Assembly (NCBI RefSeq): GCF_035984655.1
Contig: NZ_JAXCHT010000003.1
Coordinates: forward strand, 1-64,000
From: Actimicrobium sp035984655
Lineage (GTDB): Bacteria > Pseudomonadota > Gammaproteobacteria > Burkholderiales > Burkholderiaceae_D
Reading direction: 5' to 3'
DNA: 64,000 nt
Below are positions 1 through 8,954 of the stretch, in pieces (position 1 is the first letter of the stretch; each line of letters begins with the position of its first letter). The notes under the pieces were generated by a model, which worked only from the letters and a program-made list of their open reading frames with translations, was not told the DNA's origin and did not search any database. The translations under genes were made by a program, and so were the position numbers.

Positions 1-137
1 TCGATCACTTCCATCAACCTCGCCCACGGAACGACCTGGTCCATCTTCCCCAGGAATATCTCGCGCCGCGTACGCTTTTTCTTCTTGTCGTACTCCGCTT
101 GGGCGAAACTGACTTGGCTCGGCGACGTTGGCTTCAT
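1..137 (-). CDS. IS5-family transposase, N-terminal fragment cut by window edge
   Basis: Forty-five codons are visible from an ATG at 137-135 to the window edge with no stop. The peptide starts MKPTSPSQVSFAQAEYDKKK and continues with RTRREIFLGKMDQVVPW, the conserved N-terminal region (DUF772 type) of IS5-group DDE transposases. The catalytic DDE domain would lie outside the window, so activity cannot be judged. An in-frame reading continues upstream of the ATG but has no better start. The gene is truncated by the window, not visibly broken. Confidence 0.85.
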   Translation of the reverse strand, partial: MKPTSPSQVSFAQAEYDKKKKRTRREIFLGKMDQVVPWARLMEVI

Positions 138-228
138 CTTGGGGGAAGTGTTGATGGCTATCTTGCTATAACGGTTATGCTTCGAAATAAGTTGGCCGGT
201 ATTGACGAATAAATCCGCGTTTCCCTAA
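1..228 (-). mobile_element. IS5-family insertion sequence, partial (one end only)
   Basis: The window opens inside an insertion sequence read on the minus strand. The transposase start is at 137, and the DNA between it and about 224 is non-coding end sequence. Read on the minus strand, the putative terminus begins GGGAAACGCGGATTTATTCG next to a CTAA at 225-228, which fits the YTAR target duplication known for the IS5 group. The terminus and target site are inferred from one end; the other inverted repeat and the rest of the element lie left of base 1. Confidence 0.7.
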
Positions 229-453
229 CTTTCTTAAATGTCACCTTGATGACCGTCCTGTAGTCCGATCGGATACGCTGCGCGCCAGCCGTCGGTCAGC
301 CATTCGTCCGCAAATCGTGCTAGAACCCGCTGAAGGGCGCGCCGCAAAACCCGCCGCAGCGCAAGGGAGATGCTGGTTTTCAGCTGCGCCAAAACACTTT
401 TGGTGTATCCTCACCGGCATCGAAACAACGTCGCGCCTTCCGCCGACCGCACA
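229..453. other. Intergenic leader between IS5 end and corC
   Basis: About 225 bp without a convincing gene. In related bacteria corC usually follows ybeY, but here an IS end is directly upstream, so the native upstream gene is missing or displaced. A small perfect hairpin (CCAAAA at 389-394, TTTTGG at 398-403) lies just before corC. No strong sigma-70 promoter was recognised. Short reading frames on both strands here lack family features. Confidence 0.5.
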
Positions 454-1338
454 ATGCAAGATCACCCTACTGGCGCTAAACTCCCCGACGCCAAGCCCCA
501 TCGTTCGTTATTTGAACGACTTACCGCACTGATTTCGCCGGAACCGGAAAACCGTGCCGAGCTGCTTGAAATTCTGCAGGATGCCCACGAACGCAATCTG
601 ATCGATGCGGATGCGCTGTCGATGATCGAAGGCGTGTTTCAGGTTTCCGACCTGTCGGCGCGCGACATCATGATCCCGCGCTCGCAGATGGACATGGTCG
701 ATATCGCCAAGCCGATCGAGGAATGGCTGCCGATGGTGCTGGATACGGCGCACTCGCGCTTTCCCGCCGTCGAAGGCGAACGCGACAAGGTGGTCGGCAT
801 CCTGCTGGCCAAGGACCTGCTGCGCTACTACGCGGAAGAGTCCTTCGATGTGCGCCACATGCTGCGCCCCGCCATCTTCATTCCCGAATCCAAACGCCTC
901 AATGTGCTGCTGCGCGATTTCCGCGCCAACCGCAATCACATGGCGATCGTGGTCGATGAATACGGTGGCGTGGCCGGGCTGATCACCATCGAAGACGTGC
1001 TGGAGCAAATCGTTGGCGATATCGAGGACGAATACGATTTCGACGAAGAAGAAGACAATATCCTGGCCATCAAGGACGGCGTCCACGGCGCCAAATGGCG
1101 CGTCAAGGCGTTGACCGAGATCGCGCAGTTCAACGAGGAACTGGGCGTGTCGCTCTCGGATGAAGGCGTCGACACCATCGGCGGCCTGGTCGCCAACCAT
1201 CTGTCGCGCGTGCCACGCAAGGGCGATGTGTTCGACATTGGCCCGTTGCGCTTTGAGGTGCTGCGCGCCGACGCCCGCCAGGTGCATGTCCTGCTGGTTG
1301 AAAAATTCACCGAGCTCGCGGTAGACGACCTTGTTTGA
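454..1338 (+). CDS. corC: CorC/HlyC-type transporter-associated CBS-domain protein
   Basis: This 294-residue cytoplasmic protein matches CorC (YbeX): an N-terminal acidic helical part, a CBS pair around residues 60-180 (ARDIMIPRSQMDMVD and later VVDEYGGVAGLITIEDVLEQ), an acidic linker (EDEYDFDEEEDN) and a C-terminal CorC_HlyC domain near 205-285. The family is linked to magnesium/cobalt efflux, and ybeX is linked to ribosome metabolism; the exact role is not settled. The ATG at 454 was preferred to a longer frame from 370, because the extra 28 residues do not resemble the family. The stop lies inside the start of lnt (8-bp overlap), so the two genes are probably translationally coupled. Confidence 0.9.
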   Translation: MQDHPTGAKLPDAKPHRSLFERLTALISPEPENRAELLEILQDAHERNLIDADALSMIEGVFQVSDLSARDIMIPRSQMDMVDIAKPIEEWLPMVLDTAHSRFPAVEGERDKVVGILLAKDLLRYYAEESFDVRHMLRPAIFIPESKRLNVLLRDFRANRNHMAIVVDEYGGVAGLITIEDVLEQIVGDIEDEYDFDEEEDNILAIKDGVHGAKWRVKALTEIAQFNEELGVSLSDEGVDTIGGLVANHLSRVPRKGDVFDIGPLRFEVLRADARQVHVLLVEKFTELAVDDLV

Positions 1339-2848
1339 CCGCCGTGCCGGCATCGCCCTGGCATTCTGCGCCGGCGCGATCAACGTGCTGGCCTTCGCGC
1401 CGTTCGGCTGGTGGCCGCTGCAAATCCTCAGTCTGACATTCCTGTTCTGGCAGTTGCAGCGCACCGCCAGCGTGCGCCGCAGCGCCCTGCTGGGCTGGAT
1501 GTATGGCTTCGGCTGGATGCTGTTCGGCACCAGCTGGATTTACATCAGCCTGCACGACTACGGCGACCTGCCGGCATGGATGACCATCATTGCGGTATCA
1601 GGACTGGCGCTGTTTCTGGGCTGCCTGTTTGCCGCGATGGGCGCCATCGCAGCCCGCCTGCGTCAGCGCTGGCACAGCAGCGAGATCGTGTTTTTGCTGG
1701 TGTTGCTACCGGCGCTGTTCCTGCTGGCCGAATGGACCCGCTCCTGGATCTTTACCGGTTTCCCGTGGCTGTCGGCCGGCTATGCACACAACGTCGGGCC
1801 GCTGGCAGGGTTCGCGCCGCTGATCGGCGTGTATGGCATCGGCCTGCTCAGCGCAATCATTGCCGGGGTGCTGGTCCTGTTGCCGCAGCGTCGTGTGCTG
1901 GCGCTGCTGCCGGCACTGCTGTTCATTGGCGGCGCGGTACTGCAACAGGTCAGCTGGACCACCCCGCACGGCAATCCCATCACAGTCCGTCTGCTGCAAG
2001 CCAATGTGCCGCAGGAAATGAAATTCGATCCGGCCCGCGTGCCCGACACGCTGCAGCTCTATCACGCCATGATCACCGCCGCGCCGGCCGACCTGATTGT
2101 GACGCCGGAAACCGCGGTGCCGGTATTTCTGGGCCAGCTGCCGCCCGATTATCTGCCGCTGCTGGCCGACTTCGGCCACGCCACGCACAGCGAGTTGCTG
2201 CTGGGTGCGCCGCTGGCGGATTCACCCACCCATTACACCAACAGCGTGGTCGGGCTGGGCGGCCAGACGTATCGCTACGACAAGCATCATCTGGTGCCCT
2301 TCGGTGAATTCATCCCGTTCGGCTTTCGCTGGTTCATCGACATGATGCAGATGCCGCTGGGTGACTTCAGCCGCGGCGCGGCGCTGCAACTGCCGCTGGC
2401 AGTGAAGGATCAACAGGTGCTGCCGAACATCTGCTACGAGGATCTGTTCGGCGAAGAGATCGCCGACCAGCTGGCCGGCGCGGCGGCGGGCACCACCATG
2501 CTGCTCAACGTCTCGAACATCGCCTGGTTCGGCAACTCGATCGCGCTGCCCCAGCATCTGCAGATTTCACAGATGCGCGCACTGGAGACCGGCCGCCCAA
2601 TGCTGCGCGCCACCAATACGGGCATGACTGCCGTGATTGATCAGAAGGGCCATGTGCAGAGCCAGCTCAAGCCGCTGACCAACGGCGTGCTGAGCGCGTC
2701 CGTACAGGGCTATGCCGGCAACACACCATACATCGTGCTCGGCAATCGTCCAGTGCTGGCGAGCAGCCTGCTGATGCTGCTGGCCAGCTACGTGCTGCGA
2801 CGCAAAAAGCTCGCCACGCGTGAGCCTTTGCCACCGAAAACCCGCTAA
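1331..2848 (+). CDS. lnt: Apolipoprotein N-acyltransferase
   Basis: Lnt adds the third acyl chain to the N-terminal cysteine of lipoproteins in the inner membrane. The 505-residue product has about six N-terminal hydrophobic helices (residues 5-210), a periplasmic nitrilase-fold domain (about 220-475) and a last hydrophobic helix. The catalytic triad is visible: Glu260 in TPETAVP, Lys318 in YDKHHLVPFGEF and Cys368 in NICYEDLFG, matching E. coli Glu267, Lys335 and Cys387. The start is TTG at 1331, overlapping the corC stop. Several lipoproteins in this window (two RND adaptors and one outer-membrane channel) would be substrates. Confidence 0.93.
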   Translation: MFDRRAGIALAFCAGAINVLAFAPFGWWPLQILSLTFLFWQLQRTASVRRSALLGWMYGFGWMLFGTSWIYISLHDYGDLPAWMTIIAVSGLALFLGCLFAAMGAIAARLRQRWHSSEIVFLLVLLPALFLLAEWTRSWIFTGFPWLSAGYAHNVGPLAGFAPLIGVYGIGLLSAIIAGVLVLLPQRRVLALLPALLFIGGAVLQQVSWTTPHGNPITVRLLQANVPQEMKFDPARVPDTLQLYHAMITAAPADLIVTPETAVPVFLGQLPPDYLPLLADFGHATHSELLLGAPLADSPTHYTNSVVGLGGQTYRYDKHHLVPFGEFIPFGFRWFIDMMQMPLGDFSRGAALQLPLAVKDQQVLPNICYEDLFGEEIADQLAGAAAGTTMLLNVSNIAWFGNSIALPQHLQISQMRALETGRPMLRATNTGMTAVIDQKGHVQSQLKPLTNGVLSASVQGYAGNTPYIVLGNRPVLASSLLMLLASYVLRRKKLATREPLPPKTR

Positions 2849-2918
2849 AATCCTTGTCTTTGCTCCAACCTTGCTGACTTCACTGGCAAGAGAACCTTCA
2901 TCTGCACCCCGGATCGCC

Positions 2919-3827
2919 ATGCTCACATTCCAGCAAGTCATTCTCAAACTGCAGCAATACTGGGACGCCCAGGGCTGCGCACTGCTGCAGCCGTACGACA
3001 TGGAAGTCGGCGCCGGCACCTCGCACACCGCGACCTTCCTGCGCGCGATCGGGCCGGAGCCATGGCGTGCTGCCTATGTGCAGCCATCACGCCGCCCCAA
3101 GGACGGCCGCTATGGCAACAACCCGAACCGGATGCAGCACTATTACCAGTTCCAGGTCGTGCTCAAGCCGGCGCCGGAAAACATCCTGGACCTGTATCTC
3201 GGCTCGCTCGAAGCGCTCGGACTGGATCTGAAAAAGAACGACGTGCGCTTTGTCGAAGACGACTGGGAAAACCCGACCCTGGGCGCCTGGGGCCTGGGCT
3301 GGGAAGTCTGGCTCAACGGCATGGAAGTGACCCAGTTCACGTACTTTCAGCAAGTTGGCGGAATCGACTGCAAGCCGGTGCTGGGCGAGATCACCTATGG
3401 CATCGAGCGGCTGGCGATGTATCTGCAGGGCGTCGACAATGTCTACAACCTGATCTGGACCGAGCGCCGCGACGGCGCCACGCGCGACCTGACCTATGGC
3501 GACGTGTTCCATCAGAATGAAGTCGAGCAGTCGACCTACAACTTCGAGCACGCCAATACCGAATTCCTGTTTTCGCTGTTCACCAATTACGAGTCCGAAG
3601 CCAAGCGGCTGATGGCGCTGGCGCTGACCTTGCCGGCCTACGAAATGATCCTGAAGGCGGCGCACAGCTTCAACATGCTCGATGCGCGCGGGGCCATTTC
3701 CGTGACCGAACGGGCCGCCTACATCGGCCGCATCCGCAACCTCTCGCGCGCCGTCGCACAAGCCTATCTGGAGTCGCGCGAGAAGCTCGGCTTTCCGATG
3801 TGCGAGCCCGTCGCCCAGATCGCCTGA
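2919..3827 (+). CDS. glyQ: Glycyl-tRNA synthetase alpha subunit
   Basis: Alpha chain of the bacterial alpha2beta2 glycyl-tRNA synthetase, which carries the class II catalytic core. The 302-residue product begins MLTFQQVILKLQQYWDAQGC and contains QPSRRPKDGRYGNNPNRMQH, both family signatures, plus EVTQFTYFQQVGG. The ATG at 2919 gives the family length; the frame extends upstream to 2820 only inside the end of lnt and the spacer. glyS follows after 64 bp and the two subunits act together. Confidence 0.97.
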   Translation: MLTFQQVILKLQQYWDAQGCALLQPYDMEVGAGTSHTATFLRAIGPEPWRAAYVQPSRRPKDGRYGNNPNRMQHYYQFQVVLKPAPENILDLYLGSLEALGLDLKKNDVRFVEDDWENPTLGAWGLGWEVWLNGMEVTQFTYFQQVGGIDCKPVLGEITYGIERLAMYLQGVDNVYNLIWTERRDGATRDLTYGDVFHQNEVEQSTYNFEHANTEFLFSLFTNYESEAKRLMALALTLPAYEMILKAAHSFNMLDARGAISVTERAAYIGRIRNLSRAVAQAYLESREKLGFPMCEPVAQIA

Positions 3828-3891
3828 CCGACCACCCCATTCATTTTCGCCGCCGCATCCGGGCGGCCTCGCATCGGAAACCCGCCCCACC

Positions 3892-5988
3892 ATGAATCAA
3901 ACGCTACTGGTCGAACTGCTTACCGAAGAACTGCCGCCAAAGGCCCTGGCCAAACTGGGCGAGGCCTTCGCCAACGGGGTCGTCAATGGCTTGAAGGCGC
4001 GCGATTTCCTCGGCGCCGAGGCACAGGCAACCACCTTTGCCACACCGCGCCGGCTGGCCGTGACGATTACCGATGTGCGCGCGATGTCGCCGGTCAAGAC
4101 CATGCGCGACAAGGTGCTGCCGGTGTCGGTCGCGCTCGATGCTGCCGGCAATCCGACCCCGCCCCTGCTGAAGAAACTCGCCGCCATGGCGGCCAACCTG
4201 AGCGGTCCGGCGCCGACACTGGCCGATCTGGAACGCGCCGCCGACGGCAAGGCCGACAGCTTCTTCTACAGCTACAGCGCCCCTGGCGCAGCCCTGCGCG
4301 ACGGCCTGCAAACCGTGCTCGACGAAGCCGTCGCCAAACTGCCGATTCCGAAACTGATGAGCTACCAGCGGCCCGATGGCAGCACGGTGCAATTCGTGCG
4401 TCCGGTGCACAAGCTGATCGCGCTGTTTGGCGAGGAAGTGCTGCCGCTGACATTGCTGGGCTTGACAGCCGATCGCGTCACGCTGGGCCACCGCTTCCTG
4501 TCCGACGGCGCGTTGCGCATTGCCAGCGCCGACAGCTATGCCACCACGCTCGCCGATGCCGGCCGTGTCATCGCCAATCCGCAGCAACGCAAGGAAACCA
4601 TTCGCACGGCATTGCTGGCAGCCGCCGGCGACGACCAGGTGCTGATGCCGGAAGCGCTGCTCGATGAAGTCAGCGCGCTGGTCGAATGGCCGCAAGTGTA
4701 TGTCTGCCATTTCGAACCTGAATTCCTGGCGGTGCCGCAGGAATGCCTGATCCTGACGATGCAGACCAACCAGAAATACTTTGCCCTGACCGATGCCGGC
4801 GGCAAGCTGCGTTCGCGCTTCCTGATTGTCTCCAACATCGCCACCGACGATCCGCAGCACATCATCGGCGGCAACGAACGCGTGGTGCGGCCACGGCTGT
4901 CGGACGCCAAGTTCTTTTTCGAGCAGGACCAGAAAAAGACCCTCGCCGAGCGGCTGCCTGCGCTGGCCGGCATCGTGTATCACAACAAGCTCGGCACCCA
5001 GGCGCAACGCACCGAACGCGTGGCGGCGCTGGCCGGCATGATTGCCGCGGCGCTCGGCGGCGATGTCGACCTCGCCACCCGCGGCGCGCTGCTGGCCAAG
5101 ACCGATCTGGTCACCGACATGGTGGGCGAATTCCCCGAGCTGCAAGGCATCATGGGCACGTATTACGCCCGCCACGATGGCGAACCGGAGGAAGTCGCGC
5201 TGGCGATCTCGGAGCATTACCAGCCGCGCTTCGCCGGCGACGCGTTGCCGACCAGCGCCACCGGCACCGCCGTCGCGCTGGCCGACAAGCTCGAGACGCT
5301 GATCGGCATCTGGGGCATCGGCCTGCAGCCGACCGGCGACAAGGACCCGTTCGCGTTGCGCCGCCACGCCCTCGGCGTGTTGCGCATGCTGATCGAGAAG
5401 CGTCTGCCGCTGTCGCTGGCAATGCTGGTCGATACCACCGCCGGGCTGTTCGCCAGCAATGCCGCCTTCCAGCATCCCGGCAGCGCCCTGCCCGCCTTCC
5501 TGTATGACCGTTTGCGTGGCCTGCTGCGCGAACGCGGTTTCACCCCGAACGAGATCGAGGCGGTGGTGGCGCAGCAACCCGACGTGCTCGACAACCTGGT
5601 CGACCGGCTCGATGCCGTGAAAGCCTTCGCCGCCCTGCCCGAAGCGGAGTCGCTTGCCGGCGCCAACAAACGCATTACCAACATCCTGAAAAAGACCGAC
5701 GGCACGCCGGGCGCGGTGCGCGCCGATCTGCTGCAGGAGCCCGCCGAGCGGGTGCTGCATGCAGCCATGCAGCTGGCGCAACCGCAGCTCGACGCTGCCT
5801 TTGCCGCGGCCGATTTCAGCAGCGCGCTCAAGTCGCTGGCGCAGTTGCGCAACAACGTCGATGCGTTCTTCAATGACGTGATGGTGATGGCCGAAGACCC
5901 GGCGCTGCGCGCCAACCGCATCGCCCTGTTGTCGCAGTTGCACGCCATGATGAACCGGGTCGCCGATATTTCCACGCTGGCGACCTGA
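3892..5988 (+). CDS. glyS: Glycyl-tRNA synthetase beta subunit
   Basis: Beta chain of the heterotetrameric glycyl-tRNA synthetase, involved in tRNA recognition. The 698-residue product begins MNQTLLVELLTEELPPKALA and includes the conserved VEWPQVYVCHFEPEFLAVP and the YHNKLGTQAQR and AKTDLVTDMVGEFPELQG blocks. The C-terminal part (about 580-690) corresponds to the anticodon-binding helical region. Length is normal for the family and the frame is uninterrupted. It lies 64 bp after glyQ and 23 bp before gmhB. Confidence 0.97.
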   Translation: MNQTLLVELLTEELPPKALAKLGEAFANGVVNGLKARDFLGAEAQATTFATPRRLAVTITDVRAMSPVKTMRDKVLPVSVALDAAGNPTPPLLKKLAAMAANLSGPAPTLADLERAADGKADSFFYSYSAPGAALRDGLQTVLDEAVAKLPIPKLMSYQRPDGSTVQFVRPVHKLIALFGEEVLPLTLLGLTADRVTLGHRFLSDGALRIASADSYATTLADAGRVIANPQQRKETIRTALLAAAGDDQVLMPEALLDEVSALVEWPQVYVCHFEPEFLAVPQECLILTMQTNQKYFALTDAGGKLRSRFLIVSNIATDDPQHIIGGNERVVRPRLSDAKFFFEQDQKKTLAERLPALAGIVYHNKLGTQAQRTERVAALAGMIAAALGGDVDLATRGALLAKTDLVTDMVGEFPELQGIMGTYYARHDGEPEEVALAISEHYQPRFAGDALPTSATGTAVALADKLETLIGIWGIGLQPTGDKDPFALRRHALGVLRMLIEKRLPLSLAMLVDTTAGLFASNAAFQHPGSALPAFLYDRLRGLLRERGFTPNEIEAVVAQQPDVLDNLVDRLDAVKAFAALPEAESLAGANKRITNILKKTDGTPGAVRADLLQEPAERVLHAAMQLAQPQLDAAFAAADFSSALKSLAQLRNNVDAFFNDVMVMAEDPALRANRIALLSQLHAMMNRVADISTLAT

Positions 5989-6011
5989 ACGTCACGTCAC
6001 CTCCCGCCGCC

Positions 6012-6551
6012 ATGAAACTGATCATCCTTGACCGCGACGGTGTCATCAACCAGGACTCCGACGCGTTCATCAAATCACCGGCCGAATGGATTGCCATTCC
6101 CGGTTCACTGGAAGCCATCGCCCGGCTCAACCAGGCCAACTACCGCGTGGTAGTGGCAACCAACCAGTCGGGGATCGCGCGCGGCCTGTTCACCATGCCG
6201 ACGCTCAACGCAATCCATCAAAAAATGCATGCAGCCGCGCATCAGGTCGGCGCGGATATCGATGCGGTGTTTTTCTGTCCGCATTGCGTCGACGACCACT
6301 GCGACTGCCGCAAGCCCAAGCCGGGGATGATGCGCGACATCAGCCAGCGCTTCGAACTCAACCTCAAGGGCGTGCCGACCGTGGGCGATTCCCTGCGCGA
6401 CCTGCAGGCCGGGTTTGTCGCCGGTTGCGTACCGTTTCTGGTCCGCACCGGCAAGGGCGCCAAGACCGAGGCCAAGGGTGGCCTGCCGCCCGGCACGCGC
6501 GTGTTCGCCGACCTGGCCGCTGCGGTCGACCATATTCTCACTACTGCCTGA
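6012..6551 (+). CDS. gmhB: D-glycero-beta-D-manno-heptose-1,7-bisphosphate 7-phosphatase
   Basis: HAD-superfamily phosphatase of the ADP-heptose pathway that feeds LPS inner core synthesis. The 179-residue product begins MKLIILDRDGVIN, with nucleophile Asp7 and acid/base Asp9, then VVVATNQSGIARG (motif II). A zinc-binding loop CPHCVDDHCDCRKPKPGM at about residues 95-112 is diagnostic for GmhB against other HAD proteins. Motif IV is near VGDSLRDLQAG. Heptosyltransferase WaaC, a downstream user of the product, is encoded at 44994-45986. Confidence 0.93.
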   Translation: MKLIILDRDGVINQDSDAFIKSPAEWIAIPGSLEAIARLNQANYRVVVATNQSGIARGLFTMPTLNAIHQKMHAAAHQVGADIDAVFFCPHCVDDHCDCRKPKPGMMRDISQRFELNLKGVPTVGDSLRDLQAGFVAGCVPFLVRTGKGAKTEAKGGLPPGTRVFADLAAAVDHILTTA

Positions 6552-6581
6552 CCGTTTTTTCACCTTTTATCCGGAGTACCG

Positions 6582-7322
6582 ATGTCACGTTTCATCCTGC
6601 TGTTGCGTTCGCTGCTGTTCCTGCTGGTGATGATTGCCGTGACCATCCCGTGGGCCTGCATCTGCTTCATCGCGTTGCCGTTGCCGTACCGCGCGCGCTA
6701 CTTCATCACCTCGCGCTGGAACGTGTTCATGATCTGGCTGGCCAAGGTGCTGTGCGGGATCCGCTACCAGGTGCGCGGCATGGAAAATCTGCCGGATGCG
6801 CCGGTGATCCTGCTGTGCAAGCATCAGTCCGCCTGGGAGACCATTTTCCTGTTGTGCGAAATGCCGCGCCCGCTAATCTTCGTGCTGAAGAAGGAACTGT
6901 TGTATGTGCCGTTCTTTGGCTGGGCGCTGGGCTTGCTGCGCATGATTCCGATTGATCGCAGCAAGGGCCGCGACGCCTTTGCCCAGGTCGTGGTGCACGG
7001 CCGCAAGCGACTGGCCGACGGCCAGTGGGTCATCATGTTCCCGGAAGGCACGCGCACCAGTGTTGGCAGCCAGGGCAAGTACAAGGTCGGCGGCGCACGC
7101 CTCGCCGTCGAGACCAACACGCTGGTGGTGCCGATTGCAGTCAATTCCGGCGAGTGCTGGCCAAAGAATTCCTTCATCAAGAAACCCGGCCTGATTACGG
7201 TCTCGATCGGCCAGCCGATCTCGCCGCAAGGCAAGGATGCCGCCGGTCTGATGCAGGAAGTCGAAAAGTGGATAGAATCCGAAATGCGGGTGATTTCACC
7301 GGCGATGTATCCTTCCAGATAA
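6582..7322 (+). CDS. 1-acyl-sn-glycerol-3-phosphate acyltransferase (PlsC family)
   Basis: Membrane acyltransferase of 246 residues with an N-terminal hydrophobic segment (about 8-35) and the PlsC fold. Motif I reads KHQSAWET, giving an HX4E variant of the usual HX4D; motif III is FPEGTRTS. The enzyme should acylate lysophosphatidic acid or a related lysophospholipid at the inner membrane. It follows gmhB by 30 bp. A second PlsC-type gene with a classic HX4D motif is at 51150-51887, so the two may differ in substrate; which is the housekeeping PlsC cannot be decided here. Confidence 0.85.
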   Translation: MSRFILLLRSLLFLLVMIAVTIPWACICFIALPLPYRARYFITSRWNVFMIWLAKVLCGIRYQVRGMENLPDAPVILLCKHQSAWETIFLLCEMPRPLIFVLKKELLYVPFFGWALGLLRMIPIDRSKGRDAFAQVVVHGRKRLADGQWVIMFPEGTRTSVGSQGKYKVGGARLAVETNTLVVPIAVNSGECWPKNSFIKKPGLITVSIGQPISPQGKDAAGLMQEVEKWIESEMRVISPAMYPSR

Positions 7323-7340
7323 ACCACACGCGACTCCCCC

Positions 7341-8171
7341 TTGAAGCTGCTGCGCAAAACTCCATCTGACCCAACAGCACCGGCTGCGCAGCTGGATCTG
7401 TTTGCGGCCGAGCTGACCGCACCGGCGGAGCCGGGCGCGAGTTCCGGGCCAAAGCGTCGCCTGCACATCGGCAATCACATTCTCGAATTCACGCTGCTGC
7501 GTTCCAAGCGCCGCACCATTGGTTTCATGATCGACGAAGATGGCTTGCGGGTGACGGCACCGCGCTGGGTGCCGGTGGCCGACATCGATGGCGCGATTCG
7601 CGAAAAGCAGCAATGGATTTTCAGCAAGCTCAACGAACGGCGCGAGCGCAGCGCACGCAACATCCGTCCGGTCATGCAGTGGCGCGATGGCGCAAGCCTG
7701 CCGTATCTCGGCGAGTCCCTGACGCTGCGCATCGTGACCGGCCAGCGCCTTGGCATCGCCTTCGATGCCGTACTGCGCGAGCTGACGGTGAGCTTGCCGG
7801 CGGCTGCCGCCGAGCAGCAGCTCAAGGACCGGGTGCAGAGCTGGCTGCAATTCGAAGCCCGCCGCATCTTCGGCGAACGGCTGCCGGTGTATGCAGAAAA
7901 ACTCGGGGTGACGTTTCGCTCGTATGCGTTGTCGTCCGCCACCCGCCAATGGGGGTCCTGCACCACCGACGGACGGATTCGCCTGAACTGGCGCCTGATT
8001 CACTTTTCGCTGCCATTGATTGATTACGTCATCGCCCATGAACTGTCGCATCTGCGCGAAATGAACCACGGCCCGCAATTCTGGGCCACCGTGCAATCGA
8101 TTTTCCCCGACTTCGAACTGGCCAAGAAAACCTTGCGCGATCATGTGCCGGCCACCCTGCCGGTCTTTTAA
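7341..8171 (+). CDS. YgjP/UPF0758-like zinc metallopeptidase-fold protein (SprT/M48-type)
   Basis: A 276-residue soluble protein with the YgjP-like metallopeptidase domain (DUF45). The N-terminal 40 residues look unstructured. RSKRRTIGFMIDEDGLRV opens the domain, and the zinc motif HELSHLREMNHGPQFW at about residues 233-248 carries HExxH-like ligands (HELSH) and a third His. WGSCTTDGRIRLNWRL precedes it and is family-typical. The frame opens with TTG at 7341, 18 bp after the acyltransferase. Substrates are unknown; peptidase activity is inferred from the motif only. Confidence 0.82.
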   Translation: MKLLRKTPSDPTAPAAQLDLFAAELTAPAEPGASSGPKRRLHIGNHILEFTLLRSKRRTIGFMIDEDGLRVTAPRWVPVADIDGAIREKQQWIFSKLNERRERSARNIRPVMQWRDGASLPYLGESLTLRIVTGQRLGIAFDAVLRELTVSLPAAAAEQQLKDRVQSWLQFEARRIFGERLPVYAEKLGVTFRSYALSSATRQWGSCTTDGRIRLNWRLIHFSLPLIDYVIAHELSHLREMNHGPQFWATVQSIFPDFELAKKTLRDHVPATLPVF

Positions 8172-8192
8172 CCTTCCCATTCAAACACCACC

Positions 8193-8582
8193 ATGCGATT
8201 TCTTCACACCATGCTGCGCGTCGGCGACCTGCAACGCTCGATCGATTTCTACACCAAGGTGCTCGGCATGACCCTGCTGCGCACCAGCGACAATCCATCC
8301 CAGAAATACACGCTGGCATTCGTCGGCTATGGCACCAACCCCGAACATGCCGAGCTAGAGCTGACCTACAACTATGGCGTCGACAGCTACGACCCCGGCA
8401 CGGCTTATGGCCACATTGCGATTGGCATGGAAGATATCTACAAGGCCTGCGACGACATCCGCAACAGCGGCGGCAACGTCACCCGCGAAGCCGGTCCGGT
8501 CAAGGGCGGCACCACGGTGATCGCCTTTGTGCAGGACCCGGATGGGTACAAGATCGAGCTGATTGAGCGCAAGGGCATGTAG
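8193..8582 (+). CDS. gloA: Lactoylglutathione lyase (glyoxalase I)
   Basis: Glyoxalase I converts the methylglyoxal-glutathione hemithioacetal to S-lactoylglutathione in the cytoplasm. The 129-residue product begins MRFLHTMLRVGDLQRSIDFY and holds metal ligands in the expected places: His5, Glu in the AELELTYN segment, His in YGHIAIGM and Glu in YKIELIER. The length fits the short nickel-dependent bacterial form. It is the last gene of the plus-strand cluster and is followed by the repeat-rich region. Confidence 0.95.
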   Translation: MRFLHTMLRVGDLQRSIDFYTKVLGMTLLRTSDNPSQKYTLAFVGYGTNPEHAELELTYNYGVDSYDPGTAYGHIAIGMEDIYKACDDIRNSGGNVTREAGPVKGGTTVIAFVQDPDGYKIELIERKGM

Positions 8583-8705
8583 CCCCTAACGGACGCATGG
8601 AATGCGGGCGGTTGATTACCGGGCATTGCACTCCGTAGTCCGCAACCACGTCGACGACCGCTCCGAGCTTTTGCATCGGTTCAAATTCAGGCAAGCCGAG
8701 TTATC

Positions 8706-8757
8706 GGGGTCAGAGTTTTTTTTCGCAGCGGGTCATCGCGAAAATTACTCTGACCCC
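8706..8757 (+). repeat. REP-like palindrome, unit A
   Basis: Imperfect palindrome of 52 bp. The outer arms GGGGTCAGAGT and ACTCTGACCCC are perfect complements. Inside are a run of eight T, CGC, a short loop and GCGAAAATT. The flanks extend the symmetry (ATC before, GAT after). Palindromes of this type are common in betaproteobacterial intergenic DNA and are often linked to REP-associated tyrosine transposases; no such transposase is in the window. Confidence 0.85.
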
Positions 8758-8819
8758 GATGACGGACCATGGAATACGTACGGTTGATCGCCGAGCTCAG
8801 AACTCCGTAGCCCGCAATC

Positions 8820-8870
8820 GGAGTCAGATTTTTTTTCGCAGCGGGTCATCGCGAAAATTACTCTGACCCC
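8820..8870 (+). repeat. REP-like palindrome, unit B
   Basis: Same orientation as unit A. The left arm is mutated (GGAGTCAGA instead of GGGGTCAGA), while the right arm ACTCTGACCCC and the centre GCGGGTCATCGCG are intact. It is followed by GGTTGCTGC, as is unit D. Confidence 0.82.
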
Positions 8871-8954
8871 GGTTGCTGCCGAGGCGGTGTGCGACCGTTG
8901 CAACGACAGCGCGGAGTTTTTGCGGTTGTTCAAGTTAAGGCAAGCCGAGTTATC

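Noticed and set aside
3904..5943. Minus-strand frame of 679 codons opposite glyS
   Set aside because: Shadow of glyS with Gln/Arg/His/Ala-rich composition and no family match.
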